A stretch of DNA of 64,000 bases from Chrysomallon squamiferum (GCA_012295275.1 CM022671.1:10421237-10485236); one strand, 5' to 3'; positions 1 through 13,350 are shown, counted from the stretch's first letter. Numbers and translations are program-made. Notes: generated by a model from the letters alone, not told the origin.

Positions 1-32
1 AGAGATAATTCTGAATGTTGTCTTTTATTTCC

Positions 33-103
<71 letters not shown>

Positions 104-113
104 TTATTATTAT
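33..113. repeat. (TTA)n microsatellite
   Basis: Long near-perfect TTA trinucleotide run with a few interruptions near its right end. The matching (ATA)n run lies at the other end of the inverted duplication. Confidence 0.95.
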
Positions 114-139
114 CATACCATATTGATACTAAGTTGAAG

Positions 140-780
140 GTAAATAATAATAATAATAATAATAAAGAAAATGAAATACATTTTTCTTATTTAGAAAAAA
201 ACATTTAAAATTAATAAATTATTCTTATTGACATCAACTGTTGCATTAATTTGAAAATTCTGTATGATAAGAAAGTGAGAAACGAATATTATATATTTAT
301 TTCTTGTGAATATTTATAAGGAAATTGCAATTTATAAGATGATATTAAAGAAGAAAAAGCCAGGTATTTTATTTCAATTTTTTTTCTCGTTTAACTTCAG
401 CTGACATTACAAGCTGATCTGTTTGACCAGTCAGCTTGTTTCTGTTCACCCCACAGAGCTGTCATACTGACTGGACATCTTCAGTCTGCACTCTAAAATG
501 TTATTGTTAAGTGTCATGCTTCAGTAAGCACTGGCTGGCAAAGTGAGTTGTTCTGTCACCAGGTGACAATGTTACAATTTAATACCACTGTGTGAGTTCT
601 AAACACCATTATTTGGTTTTGACACTGTTGAAGTAAGTGAAAGAAAATTCAACAGAAAACAACAATTGACTTTCTTTTGGATCTTTTGTTGCTGTTCATA
701 ATCTTAAGTTTGAAAAGTAAGTTAGTAGATGATACATACTTGAATAGAATCGATTTACCTTCCAAATAAATTTATTTTTC
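140..780 (+). repeat. Outer block of arm with conserved hairpins
   Basis: This relatively GC-balanced block occurs three times: here, at about 35440-36085 in the same orientation, and inverted at about 53450-54085. It contains a 9-bp stem, ACAAGCTGA pairing with TCAGCTTGT (about 409-439, loop 13), and an almost perfect palindrome TGTCACCAGGTGACA near 555-569. No conserved reading frame was seen. It may be a promoter-proximal or structured transcribed segment, because the middle copy is followed at once by well-formed splice sites; that is inference. Confidence 0.7.
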
Positions 781-2230
781 TGATGTTGACCAAGGTATTA
801 GGCAAGCAGTTTAATTGTCCAATTCAATAGCCCAGTCATGACATCACAAGGCCATATACCAGTGTTTTTGTGGCATCACTGATCAGATACTGCCTGATGA
901 TTCTATAGATCTTCTATAGCTGAGAGTGACATTTTGCATTCACTTTGTGGTGCATAGTCAAAGCAGAATCAAACAATAACAAGATTTCTCACACATGGTA
1001 CAAAAGATTTGGACAAATCATCCACAGTAAATCATATGGAATCATCATCCTTTGAGTTATGTTTAGAAGTGAAATCACCACTCTGGTCTTGTCAGCTTTC
1101 TTAGAATACTGTATAGCTTTAGGACCTGTAAAAAGCTTTACTTTGATACACATATGTGATGACCATGTTGTCACGGGGCTCACACCTTTATAAACACACT
1201 GTATGTTTTATTAAGGTTCAGTCTAGGGTAACAAGGTGCTTTAATGGTCACCTAACAAGGAATATAAATGCTAAATTGACAGCAATCTATATAAATCAAT
1301 AAGTCTATCCATCCACTGGAGAAATATACACAACACCTCAGTTAAGGTTCAAGTTAATTATTTAATTATGATATTTTCTGCTCCTTGAGAAAGGTCATAT
1401 GAGTAAGGTCATACGAAGAAACAAGACAAAATAAGAATCTCTATGGAAGACAGATTAAAACCTTAAAATTTTAGGTATAACAAATGTTTTTGACACAGTT
1501 TAATTGCACATTACACCCAATCAAAATAAAAACAGAAAATTGCTTACCATACTCTTCCATAAAGACAATGTCACACAAAAACATTTGGTTTCCCGCCTAC
1601 CTGAATTCTCATGTTTACCTATGAGTTGAGTGACAATATATCGATAGATCAGTAATGTTAGAGCAAATGATAATTATGAAACAAGAGGTATTTGGAACCT
1701 TTTGTCATATTAATAACCAGATTTTAAATAACAACAATAAATACATTATGTAATAAAACCAGGTGTATTTTTATTTTTATTTTTGAAAAAATATATTAAT
1801 ATTTTCAGTAATCTGCAGCTAGAAAACTGAACTGTGAAAATGACACAAGATTTGAAGGAAGGTAAAACTGCCTCAGAAGGAAATCACAAAAGTTGACAAT
1901 GAACTCAGGTTAGTGCCATTAGTATCAGATACTTTATTTTATTTTATTAGTTGTCTTTATGCTACTGTAACCATATCGAAACCAAATGTGTGTAGATAAT
2001 GTCTGAATTAAGATGTTTTGCTAGATTGTTATCAAGTCATCAGAAAATCTAAAAATACCACCTGAATTAGATATTGTTATCAAGAGTTCATGTGTAAATA
2101 ATTCCCCACAAAACTATATGAATCCTATCTGCTGAAACAATCAATCTAAATCAGACATTGCCACAAATTGTAAAATTTATACAAAACCTAGCAAATTGTT
2201 ACAATCTAACAAAATAATGAGCTGTAGTTT
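780..2230. other. Non-coding single-copy-like block of arm
   Basis: Mixed-composition DNA with no recognisable gene. A 64-codon minus-strand open frame around 989-1183 is broken in the inverted copy at about 53060-53260, so it is not under protein constraint. The block is repeated only in the right arm. Confidence 0.6.
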
Positions 2231-2460
2231 ATAGTTGATTTAACAAAATATGTAACAAATACTGAAAATCCAGTCTATAACTGAAATAAGAATCTGAACT
2301 GTTATCAGATATGTAGATAGAATGAAAAAACAAACTTCCAAAACATAACAATGAACAGCCTGAATCAGATACATTGTAATCCAACATGTAGACAACAAAA
2401 ACAATAATCAGATACAAAAAGGAAGCAAACAACAATAATAAGAAGAAGAAAAAAGTTAGC
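2230..2460. repeat. Minisatellite remnant
   Basis: Contains a diverged copy of the GCCTGAATCAGATAC anchor followed by a TGTAGACAA motif, the unit that dominates 17-35 kb. The inverted counterpart lies at about 51830-52000. Confidence 0.6.
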
Positions 2461-4165
2461 ATTGCTTTAAAATTAGTCAGATTTTTATATAATTTAAGAA
2501 ATTACTGAAAATAATAGATTAATAACTTGTATTTATAATAATACATAATTAAACTGATACTACGACATTCTATCATAATCTGAAAATTAAGTTTATTTTT
2601 TTAACTACTGTATCATTATTATTATTATTGTTGTTGTTATAGCAGTTTAGTTTTTTCTCAAAAGGGCTGAAGAAATTATTGACTGATTTCATTGTTGAAG
2701 TAAGATTAAACATTTCTTGAAACTAATTCACTGTTGATATTAACCTGTACATCAAGTATTTGTTGTTAAGCTTAGTCTTCTAAACTGAACAAAAGAGAAA
2801 ATAATAAATAATAAAACATATTATTAAAAATGAATAAATTATAAAAGTTTAGGTGCAGTAGGTAAGATTTAAATAAAACAAAACAAAAAAAAAAGAGTAT
2901 GAAGGAAACAATCCATACATTCAAATCAAACAGTTAAATTTTCAACAAAAATATAAAAGTCAATTAGAATTAATTTGAAACTATGGGTATATTTATAAAT
3001 AATTGAAGAAACTTCTGAAAACAATAGTTTAAGTTGTATTACCATAATTACAATTTATCAAACTCATATTAAGACATTCTATTGTAATCTAAATAGGATA
3101 GTGTGAACTAAGTAATAAAAAAAATAATTCTGTAACATTAATTTTTGTTCAAAACCCTCATAATTAAGTTTATTTTTCAGAAGTATAGTCCTTGAGAAAT
3201 TATAATAAACTGAACTACTATATTTTCATTATTATTAATATTGTTGTTATTGTCGTAGCCATTTTGGTTTTATTCAAATGAAACAGTAGTACCTTCAGTT
3301 TTGAAAACGGTGTACAGAAATTGATAATTAAAAATTATAGAAGTATGAAAGATCTATATTTCTGACTAAAATATTAAAATCTAAAATGTAACAAAAGTTA
3401 ATATCACCAACATAACAGAGCTTATTTAGGATATAAGAAATTACAAATCATTTTAACTCATAGTTCTTTTTAATCAAAATAGCTGCTAAAATTATGGCAC
3501 TGATTTCATTGTCAAACTAAGATTAAATATTTCTTCAGACTATTTCAATGTTGATATTAATCTGTGCATCAAGGGTTTGTTGTTAAGCTTAGTCTTCTAA
3601 ACTGATTAAAATAGAAAATAATAAATAATAAATCATATTGTTAAAAATGAATAAATAATAAAAGTTTAACTGCAGTAGGTAAGATTTAAAAAATATATAT
3701 ATATATTATGATGGAAACAATCGACAAATGCAAATCAGATTGAGTAAAATTTTCAAATAAAATATAAAAATCACTTAGCATTAATTTGATTGAGAGGGAA
3801 TATTCATAGATAATTCAAGAAACTACTGAAAACAATGGTTAAAGCATGTATTATCATAAATACAATTTATCTAACTGGTACTAAGTCATTCTATTGTAAT
3901 CTCAATATCACAAAATGAACTAAGTAATAAAAAAAGGATTAAATATTTCTTCATTCTAATCAAGTGTCGATATTAATATATGCATCAAGGATTTGTTAAG
4001 CTTAGTTTTCTAAACTGACTAAAAGAGAAAATAATAAATAATAAAATATATATTATTAAAAATAAATAAATTATAAAAATTTAGTCAGTCATTAAGATTT
4101 AAAATAAAATAAATACAGCATGAAGGAAACAATGCAAAAATTCAAATCAGACTGAGTTACATTTT

Positions 4166-4166
<1 letters not shown>

Positions 4167-4219
<53 letters not shown>
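4167..4219 (+). repeat. Poly(A) tract in R unit
   Basis: 53 consecutive A at a fixed site between TTACATTTTC and TAGCATTGCTTTGAAA. Equivalent R copies at 16520 and 19355 have only a short A-rich sequence here, so the tract expanded within the array. Confidence 0.95.
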
Positions 4220-4221
<2 letters not shown>

Positions 4222-4446
4222 GCATTGCTTTGAAATTACTGTTCTATTTACATATAATTATATTTATTATGATTACAGGTTATCAGATCCTATGACATTC
4301 TATCATAATCTCAAAAACAACACCTAATTTTCACTACCAGAAAGGAGAAATGACAAGCAGGGATATTATAAATTTAAAAATATAAAATAATGACATCAGT
4401 AATATTGCACTGCCCGTGATATTATTGATATATTGGTAATGATCTC

Positions 4447-4571
4447 AAATTTCACAGACGTGTTAGAGATCAGCTGCTCAGTCTCTAACAGACTTGTCCA
4501 TTAACTAAATCTGTTATAAATTCATTGATTTCATTTAGTTAATTTCTTCTTTTACCTGCTTTGTCAAATTT
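4447..4571 (+). other. Three-stem R-core motif, copy 1
   Basis: P1 4447-4456 with 4562-4571 (one mismatch, AAATTTCACA); P2 4461-4470 with 4481-4490 (nine Watson-Crick pairs plus one G.T); P3 4501-4510 with 4533-4542 (10 bp). Function unknown. Confidence 0.6.
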
Positions 4572-6689
4572 CCTTTTTCTTGGAGTGAATATAACTTTTA
4601 AAAACAATGAATTAAAATAATAAATAAGAATCAAATTAAATTGCATTTAAAATGACTTTGCTTTTTGTGAATCATTCACTGTTTCTGCCAATAGCCGAGC
4701 ATTGTTTCCAATTACTGTAATGTTACACATTTATTCAGACATTTCTGATTAAATCATTCACATTCTTAAAGTTTTGTTTAACTCATAGTTAACTAATCTT
4801 TTCAGATGTTTTGGAAATATAATGTAAACTAAGTAATAAAGAAAAAAACCATTCTGTAACATTAATTTTTGTTTAAAAGCCTCAATTAATCTTGTTTTTC
4901 AGGAGTATACAGCTTAAGAAAATATAATCAAGTGAACTACTATATTTTTATTATTATTATTATTTAGCAATTCTTTTCTATAGTACATTAAATTTTGAAA
5001 ATAGTGTAGAGAAATTGAAAATTGAAAATTACCGAAGTATGTAAGATTAAAATCTAAAAGGTAACAACAAATTAATAGACCTTATTTCGGATATTAGAAA
5101 TTAGAAACCATTTTAACTCATAGTTCTCTTTCATCAAAAGAACTGCTGAAATTATTGCACTGATTTGATTGTTGAAGTAAGATTAAATATTTCATCAGAC
5201 TATTTCAATGTTGATATTAATCTGTGTATCAAGGGTTTGTTGTTAAGCGTAGTCTTCTAAACTGATTAAAATAGAATATAATAAATAATAAATCATATTT
5301 AAAATGAATAAATAAAAGTTTAACAGCAGTAGGTAAGATTTAGAAAAAAATATATAATGGTGGAAACAATCCACATATGCAAATCAGATTGAGTAAAATT
5401 TTCAACTTAAATATAAAAATCACTTAGCATTAATTTGAAACTAAGGGTATATTCATAGATAATTCAAGAAACTATTGAATACAATGGTTTAAGCATGTAT
5501 TACCATAAGTACAATTTATCTAACTGGTACTAAGTCATTCTATTGTAATCTCAATATCACTATATGAATTAAGTGATTAAAAAAGGATTAAATATTTCTT
5601 CAGTCTAATCAAGTGTCGATATTAATATATGCATCAAGGATTTGTTAAGCTTAGTTTTCTAAACTGACTAAAAGAGAAAATGAAAGGTTAACTGCCGTAG
5701 GTAAGATTTAAAAGAAAAAATAGTATGAAGGACATAATCCATACATTCAAATCAGATTGAGTTAAATTTTCAACAAAAATATAAAAATCAGCAATAATTT
5801 GAAACTATTGGTATGTTTATAAATAATTCAAGAAACTACTGAAAACAATGGTTTAAGTATGTATTACCATAATTACAATTTATCTCAATATCACAATGTG
5901 AAGTAAGTAATAAAAAACAAAATCTGTAACATTAATTTTTTTTTTTTAAACATTCTTAATTAAGTTTATTTCTCAGGAGTGCTTTAGAAATAATAAGCAG
6001 CTCAACTACTGTATTTTTATTATTATTAATATTGCTGTTATTGTTAGCCATTTTGGTTTTATTCAAATCAAACTGTAGTACTTTAAAGTTTGAAAACTGT
6101 ACACAAATTGTCAACTAAAAATTCTACTAGTAAGTAAGGTAAATATTTCTGATAAGATATTAAAAGCTAAAATGTAAGAACAAATTAATAGACCTTATTT
6201 CGGATATTGGAAATTAGAAACCATTTTAACTCATAGTTCTCTTTCATCAAAAGAACTGGTGAAATTAAAATTGCACTGATTTCATTGTTGAATTAAATTT
6301 TTTTTTTTCAGACTATTTCAATGTTGATATTAAAATTTGTTGTGTATCAAGGTTTTTGTTGTTAAGTAGTCTTCTAAACTGATTAAAATAGAAAATAATA
6401 AATAATAAATCATATTGTTAAAAATGAATAAATAATAAAAGTTTAACTGCAGTAGGTAAGATTTAAAAAAATATATATATTATGATGGAAACAATCCACA
6501 AATGCAAATCAGATTGAGTAAAATTTTCAAAAAAAAATATAAAATCACTTAGCATTAATTTGAAACTAGGGTATATTCATAGATAATTCAAGAAACTACT
6601 GAAAACAATGGTTAAAGCATGTATTACCATAATTACAATTTATCTAACTGGTACTAAGTCATTCTATTGTAATCTCAATATCAAAAAAA

Positions 6690-7440
6690 AAATGAAGTAA
6701 AATAAAAAAGGATTAAAAAATTTAAAAATTTAGATATTAATATGAAATCAAGGATTTGTTAAGCTTAGTTTTCTAAACTGACTAATAGAAAATAAAAAAT
6801 AAACTTAAAATATATTAAAAAAAAAAAAATTAGAAAATAATTTATTCAAATCAGATTAGTTAAATTTTAAAAAAAATTTTAAATAATTTAAAACTAAAAA
6901 TGTTTTAAAAAAAACTTGAAAACAAAATGATTATTACCATTTACAATTTAAATAAAATTGAAAAAAATAAAAAAAAAATTAAAAATTTTTTTTTTAAAAT
7001 TCTTAATTAAGTTTATTAGACAAGAGTATAAGCTTTAGAAAAATTTGAAACTATGTATTTTTATTATTAAAATGTGTTAAATTTTGGTTTTATTCAAATC
7101 AAAAAGTTTTTACAAATTGTCAAAAATTATCTTTAAATTAAAATAAATTTTAAAAATAAAAATTAGAAAATAAAAAAAAAGTTAAATTTCATCAAAAGAA
7201 CTGCTGAAAATTGCATTGAATTGTTGATATAAGATTAAATATTTTTTCATCAGACTATTTAAATGTTAAATATTAATCTGTGTATCAAGGGTTTGTTGTT
7301 TTAAAGTCTTCTAAATAAATTAAAATAAAAATAATAAAAAAAAATCATAAAAAAATGAATAAATAAAAGTTTAACAGTAAGTAAATTTAAAAAAAAATAT
7401 ATAATGATGGAAAATCCACAAAAAATGCAAATCAATTAAA
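6690..7440. other. A-substituted low-quality R copy
   Basis: Aligns along its length with 5580-6330 and 7620-8400, but many G/C-containing words are replaced by runs of A or dropped while neighbouring words stay perfect. This does not look like natural point mutation; a failed consensus or polish is more likely. See findings. Confidence 0.6.
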
Positions 7441-8979
7441 ATTTTCAAAAATATAAAAATCACTTAGCATTAATTTGAAACTAAGGGTATATTCATAGAT
7501 AATTCAAGAAACTATTGAATACAATGGTTTAAGCATGTATTACCATAAATACAATTTATCTAACTGGTACTAAGTCATTCTATTAATAATCTCAATATCA
7601 CTATATGAATTAAGTAATAAAAAAGGATTAAATATTTCTTCAGTCTAATCAAGTGTCGATATTAATATATGCATCAAGGATTTGTTAAGCTTAGTTTTCT
7701 AAACTGACTAAAAGAGAAAATGAAAGGTTAACTGCCGTAGGTAAGATTTAAAAGAAAAAATAGTATGAAGGACATAATCCATACATTCAAATCAGATTGA
7801 GTAAATTTTCAACAAAAATATAAAAATCAGCAATAATTTGAAACTATTGGTATGTTTATAAATAATTCAAGAAACTACTGAAAACAATGGTTTAAGTATG
7901 TATTACCATAATTACAATTTATCTCAATATCACAATGTGAAGTAAGTAATAAAAAACAAAATCTGTAACATTTATTTTTTTTTTTAAACATTCTTAATTA
8001 AGTTTATTTCTCAGGAGTGTAGAGCTTTAGAAATAATAAGCAGCTCAACTACTGTATTTTTATTATTATTAATATTGCTGTTATTGTTAGCCATTTTGGT
8101 TTTATTCAAATCAAACTGTAGTACTTTAAAGTTTGAAAACTGTACACAAATTGTCAACTAAAAATTCTACTAGTAAGTAAGGTAAATATTTCTGATAAGA
8201 TATTAAAAGCTAAAATGTAAGAACAAATTAATAGACCTTATTTCGGATATTGGAAATTAGAAACCATTTTAACTCATAGTTCTCTTTCATCAAAAGAACT
8301 GGTGGAATGATTGCACTGATTTCATTGTTGAATTAAGATTAAATATTTTTTCAGACTATTTCAATGTTGATATTAAGCTGTGTATCAAGGGTTTGTTGTT
8401 AAGCATACTCTTCTAAACTGATTAAAATAGAAAATAATAAATAATAAATCATATTGTTAAAAATGAATAAATAATAAAAGTTTAACTGCAGTAGGTAAGA
8501 TTTAAAAAAATATATATATATTATGATGGAAACAATCGACAAATGCAAATCAGATTGAGTAAAATTTTCAAATAAAATATAAAAGTCACTTAGCATTAAT
8601 TTGAATGAGAGGGTATATTCATAGATAATTCAAGAAACTACTGAAAACAATGGTTAAAGCATGTATTATCATAAATACAATTTATCTAACTGGTACTAAG
8701 TCATTCTATTGTAATCTCAATATCACAAAATGAACTAAGTAATAAAAAAAGGATTAAATATTTCTTCATTCTAATCAAGTGTCGATATTAATATATGATT
8801 AAGGATTTGTTAAGCTTAGTTTTCTAAACTGACTAATAGAGAAAATAATAAATAATAAAATATATATTATTAAAAATAAATAAATTATAAAACTTTAGTC
8901 CGTCATTAAGATTTAAAATAAAATAAATACAGCATGAAGGAAACAATGCAAAAATTCAAATCAGACTGAGTTACATTTT

Positions 8980-8980
<1 letters not shown>

Positions 8981-9024
<44 letters not shown>
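8981..9024 (+). repeat. Poly(A) tract in R unit
   Basis: 44 consecutive A at the same relative site as the tract at 4167. Confidence 0.95.
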
Positions 9025-9026
<2 letters not shown>

Positions 9027-9283
9027 AGCATTGCTTTGAAACTACTGTTCTATTTACATATAATTCAAGAAACTATTGAAAATAATAGATCAAGTAAGTT
9101 TTATTATGATAACAGTTTATCAGATCCTATGACATTCTATCATAATCTCAAAAACAACACCTAATTTTCACTACCAGAAAGGAGAAATGACAAGCAGGGA
9201 TATTATAAATTTAAAAATATAAAATAATGACATCAGTAATATTGCACTGCCCGTGATATTATTGATATATTGGTAATGATCTC

Positions 9284-9408
9284 AAATTTGACAGACGTGT
9301 TAGAGATCAGCTGCTCAATCTCTAACAGACTTGTCCATTAACTAAATCTGTTATAAATTCATTGATTTTATTTAGTTAATTTCTTCTTTTACCTGCTTTG
9401 TCAAATTT
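9284..9408 (+). other. Three-stem R-core motif, copy 2 (reference)
   Basis: All three stems are perfect 10-mers. P1 is AAATTTGACA 9284-9293 with TGTCAAATTT 9399-9408. P2 is TGTTAGAGAT 9298-9307 with ATCTCTAACA 9318-9327, with loop CAGCTGCTCA. P3 is TTAACTAAAT 9338-9347 with ATTTAGTTAA 9370-9379. P1 encloses P2 and P3, giving a three-way junction of 125 nt. An alternative extension of P2 (GACA with TGTC across a 4-nt internal loop) competes with P1. Pairing was read directly; biological folding is inference. Confidence 0.65.
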
Positions 9409-10646
9409 CCTTTTTCTTGGAGTGAATATAACTTTTAAAAACAATGAATTAAAATAATAAATAAGAATCAAATTAAATTGCATTTAAAATGACTTTGCTT
9501 TTTGTGAATCATTCACTGTTTCTGCCAATAGCCGAGCATTGTTTCCAATTGCTGTAATGTTACACATTTATTCAGACATTTCTGATTAAATCATTCACAT
9601 TCTTAAAGTTTTGTTTAACTCATAGTTAACTTATCTTTTCAGATTTTTTGGAAATATAATGTAAACTAAGTAATAAAGAAAAAACCATTCTGTAACATTA
9701 ATTTTTGTTTAAAAGCCTCAATTAATCTTGTTTTTCAGGAGTATAGAGGTTAAGAAAATATAATCAAGTGAACTACTATATTTTTATTATTATTATTATT
9801 TAGCAATTCTTTTCTATAGTACATTAAATTTTGAAAATAGTGTAGAGAAATTGAAAATAGAAAATTACCGAACTATGTAAGATTAAAATCTAAAAGGTAA
9901 CAACAAATTAATAGATCTTATTTCGGATATTAGAAATTAGAAACCATTTTAACTCATAGTTCTCTTTCATGAAAAGAACTGCTGAAATGATTGCACTGAT
10001 TTCATTGTTGAAGTAAGATTAAATATTTCTTCAGACTATTTCAATGTTGATATTAATCTGTGTATCAAGGGTTTGTTGTTAAGCGTAGTCTTCTAAACTG
10101 ATTAAAATAGAAAATAATAAATAATAAATCTTATTATTAAAAATGAATAAATAATAAAAGTTTAACTGCAGTAGGTAAGATTTAAAAAAAAAAAAAAATA
10201 TATATATTATGATGGAAACAATCCACAAATGCAAATCAGATTGAGTAAAATTTTCAACGAAAATATAAAAATCACTTAGCATTAATTTGAAACTAAGGGT
10301 ATATTCATAGATAATTCAAGAAACTACTGAAAACAATGGTTTAAGCATGTATTACCATAAATACAATTTATCTAACTGGTACTAAGTCATTCTATTGTAA
10401 TCTCAATATCATCACTATATGAATTAAGTAAAAAAAAAAGGATTAAATATTTCTTCAGTCTAATCAAGTGTCGATATTAATATATGCATCAAGGATTTGT
10501 TAAGCTTAGTTTTCTAAACTGACTAAAAAAAAGAAAATGAAAGGTTAACTAAATTAAAAAGAAAGGTAAGATAAAAAAAAAAAATAAAAAAAAAATAGTA
10601 TGAAGGACATAATCCATACATTCAAATCAGATTGAGTTAAATTTTC

Positions 10647-10677
<31 letters not shown>

Positions 10678-13046
10678 AGCATTAATTTGAAACTATTGGT
10701 ATGTTTATAAATAATTCAAGAAACTACTGAAAACAATGGTTTAAGTATGTATTACCATAATTACAATTTATCTCAATATCACAATGTGAAGTAAGTAAAA
10801 AAAAACAAAATCTGTAACATTAATTTTTTTTTTTTTTTTAAACATTCTTAATTAAGTTTATTTTCAGGAGTGTAGAGCTTTTTAGAAATAATAAGCAGCT
10901 CAACTACTGTATTTTTATTATTATTAATATTGTTGTTATTGTTAGCCATTTTGGTTTTATTCAAATCAAACTGTAGTACTTTAAAGTTTGAAAACTGTAC
11001 ACAAATTGTCAAAAAAAAAAAAATAAAAAACTACTAAGTAAAAGGTAAATATTTCTGATAATATTATTAATTTATTCAAAAAAATATTAAAAGCTAAAAT
11101 GTAAGAACAAATTAATAGACCTTATTTCGGATATTGGAAATTAGGAACCATTTTAACTCATAGTTCTCTTTCATCAAAAGAACTGCTGAAATTATTGCAT
11201 TGATTTCATTGTTGAAGTAAGATTAAATATTTTTTCAGACTATTTCAATGTTTTATTAATCTATTCAAGGGTTTGTTGTTTTTGTTTCTAAACTGGGTTT
11301 GTTGTTAAAATAGTCTTCTAAACTGAATAAATTAAAATAGAATATAATAAATAATAAATCATTTTCAAAAAATGAATAAAAATAAAAAAAAAAAAAAAAA
11401 CTGCAGTAGGTAAAAATTTAAAAAAAAAAATATATAATGATGGAAACAATCCACAAATGCAAATCAGATTGAGTAAAATTTTCAACTAAAATATAAAAAT
11501 CACTTAGCATTAATTTGAAACTAAGGGTATATTCATAGATAATTCAAGAAACTATTGAAAACAATGGTTAAAGCATGTATTACCATAAATACAATTTATC
11601 TAACTGGTACTAAGTCATTCTATTGTAATCTCAATATCAAAAATATTATATGAATTAATTGATAAAAAAAGGATTAAATATTTCTTCAGTCTAATCAAGT
11701 GTCGATATTAATATATGCATCAAGGATTTGTTAAGCTTAGTTTTCTAAACTGACTAAAAGAGAAAATGAAAGGTTAACTGTTAAAAAAAATAAATAATAA
11801 AAGGTAAGATTTAAAAAGAAAAAAAATAGTATGAAGGACATAATCCATACATTCAAATCAGATTGAGTTAAATTTTCAACAAAAATATAAAAATCAGCAA
11901 TAATTTGAAACTATTGGTATGTTTATAAATAATTCAAGAAACTACTGAAAACAATGGTTTAAGTATGTATTACCATAATTACAATTTATCTCAATATCAC
12001 AATGTGAAGTAAGTAATAAAAAACAAAATCTGTAACATTAATTTTTTTTTTTAAACATTCTTAATTAAGTTTATTTCTCAGGACTATAGAGCTTTAGAAA
12101 TAATAAGCAGCTCAACTACTGTATTTTTATTATTATTAATATTGCTGTTATTGTTAGCCATTTTGGTTTTATTCAAATCAAACTGTAGTACTTTAAAGTT
12201 TGAAAACTGTACACAAATTGTCAACTAAAAATTCTACTAGTAAGTAAGGTAAATATTTCTGATAAGATATTAAAAGCTAAAATGTAAGAACAAATTAATA
12301 GACCTTATTTCGGATATTGGAAATTAGAAACCATTTTAACTCATAGTTCTCTTTCATCAAAAGAACTGGTGGAATGATTGCACTGATTTCATTGTTGAAT
12401 TAAGATTAAATATTTTTTCAGACTATTTCAATGTTGATATTAAGCTGTGTATCAAGGGTTTGTTGTTAAGCATACTCTTCTAAACTGATTAAAATAGAAA
12501 ATAATAAATAATAAATCATATTGTTAAAAATGAATAAATAATAAAAGTTTAACTGCAGTAGGTAAGATTTAAAAAAATATATATATATTATGATGGAAAC
12601 AATCGACAAATGCAAATCAGATTGAGTAAAATTTTCAAATAAAATATAAAAGTCACTTAGCATTAATTTGAATGAGAGGGTATATTCATAGATAATTCAA
12701 GAAACTACTGAAAACAATGGTTAAAGCATGTATTATCATAAATACAATTTATCTAACTGGTACTAAGTCATTCTATTGTAATCTCAATATCACAAAATGA
12801 ACTAAGTAATAAAAAAAGGATTAAATATTTCTTCATTCTAATCAAGTGTCGATATTAATATATGATTAAGGATTTGTTAAGCTTAGTTTTCTAAACTGAC
12901 TAATAGAGAAAATAATAAATAATAAAATATATATTATTAAAAATAAATAAATTATAAAAATTTAGTCCGTCATTAAGATTTAAAATAAAATAAATACAGC
13001 ATGAAGGAAACAATGCAAAAATTCAAATCAGACTGAGTTACATTTT

Positions 13047-13047
<1 letters not shown>

Positions 13048-13091
<44 letters not shown>
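13048..13091 (+). repeat. Poly(A) tract in R unit
   Basis: 44 consecutive A at the same site as those at 4167 and 8981. Confidence 0.95.
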
Positions 13092-13093
<2 letters not shown>

Positions 13094-13350
13094 AGCATTG
13101 CTTTGAAACTACTGTTCTATTTACATATAATTCAAGAAACTATTGAAAATAATAGATCAAGTAAGTTTTATTATGATAACAGTTTATCAGATCCTATGAC
13201 ATTCTATCATAATCTCAAAAACAACACCTAATTTTCACTACCAGAAAGGAGAAATGACAAGCAGGGATATTATAAATTTAAAAATATAAAATAATGACAT
13301 CAGTAATATTGCACTGCCCGTGATATTATTGATATATTGGTAATGATCTC

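Larger units (their letters stand above)
1..10862 (+). repeat. Left arm of giant inverted duplication
   Basis: This segment reads, on the opposite strand, almost the same as 45361-54223. Base 1 pairs with base 54223 and the order is colinear: TTA tract, the 380-780 block, the 780-2470 block, then R units with two three-stem cores. The stretch around 400-780 differs from its partner at only a few positions by eye, so the duplication is recent. The left arm is about 2 kb longer because of an internal duplication of about 2.04 kb (5.4-7.4 kb repeated at 7.4-9.4 kb). The arm reaches the window edge, so its outer end is unknown. Assembly error is a real alternative. Confidence 0.85.

Noticed and set aside
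989-1183. 64-codon minus-strand frame with ordinary composition
   Set aside because: The inverted copy at 53060-53260 has stops in the corresponding frame.
8399-8596. 65-codon minus-strand frame repeated at 12466-12663 and, on the plus strand, 49901-50098
   Set aside because: Identity reflects recent duplication of R; other R copies break the frame, and the composition is AT-driven.
9284-9408. Hammerhead ribozyme in the three-stem motif
   Set aside because: Both strands lack the CTGATGA and GAAA core and a suitable cleavage triplet arrangement.
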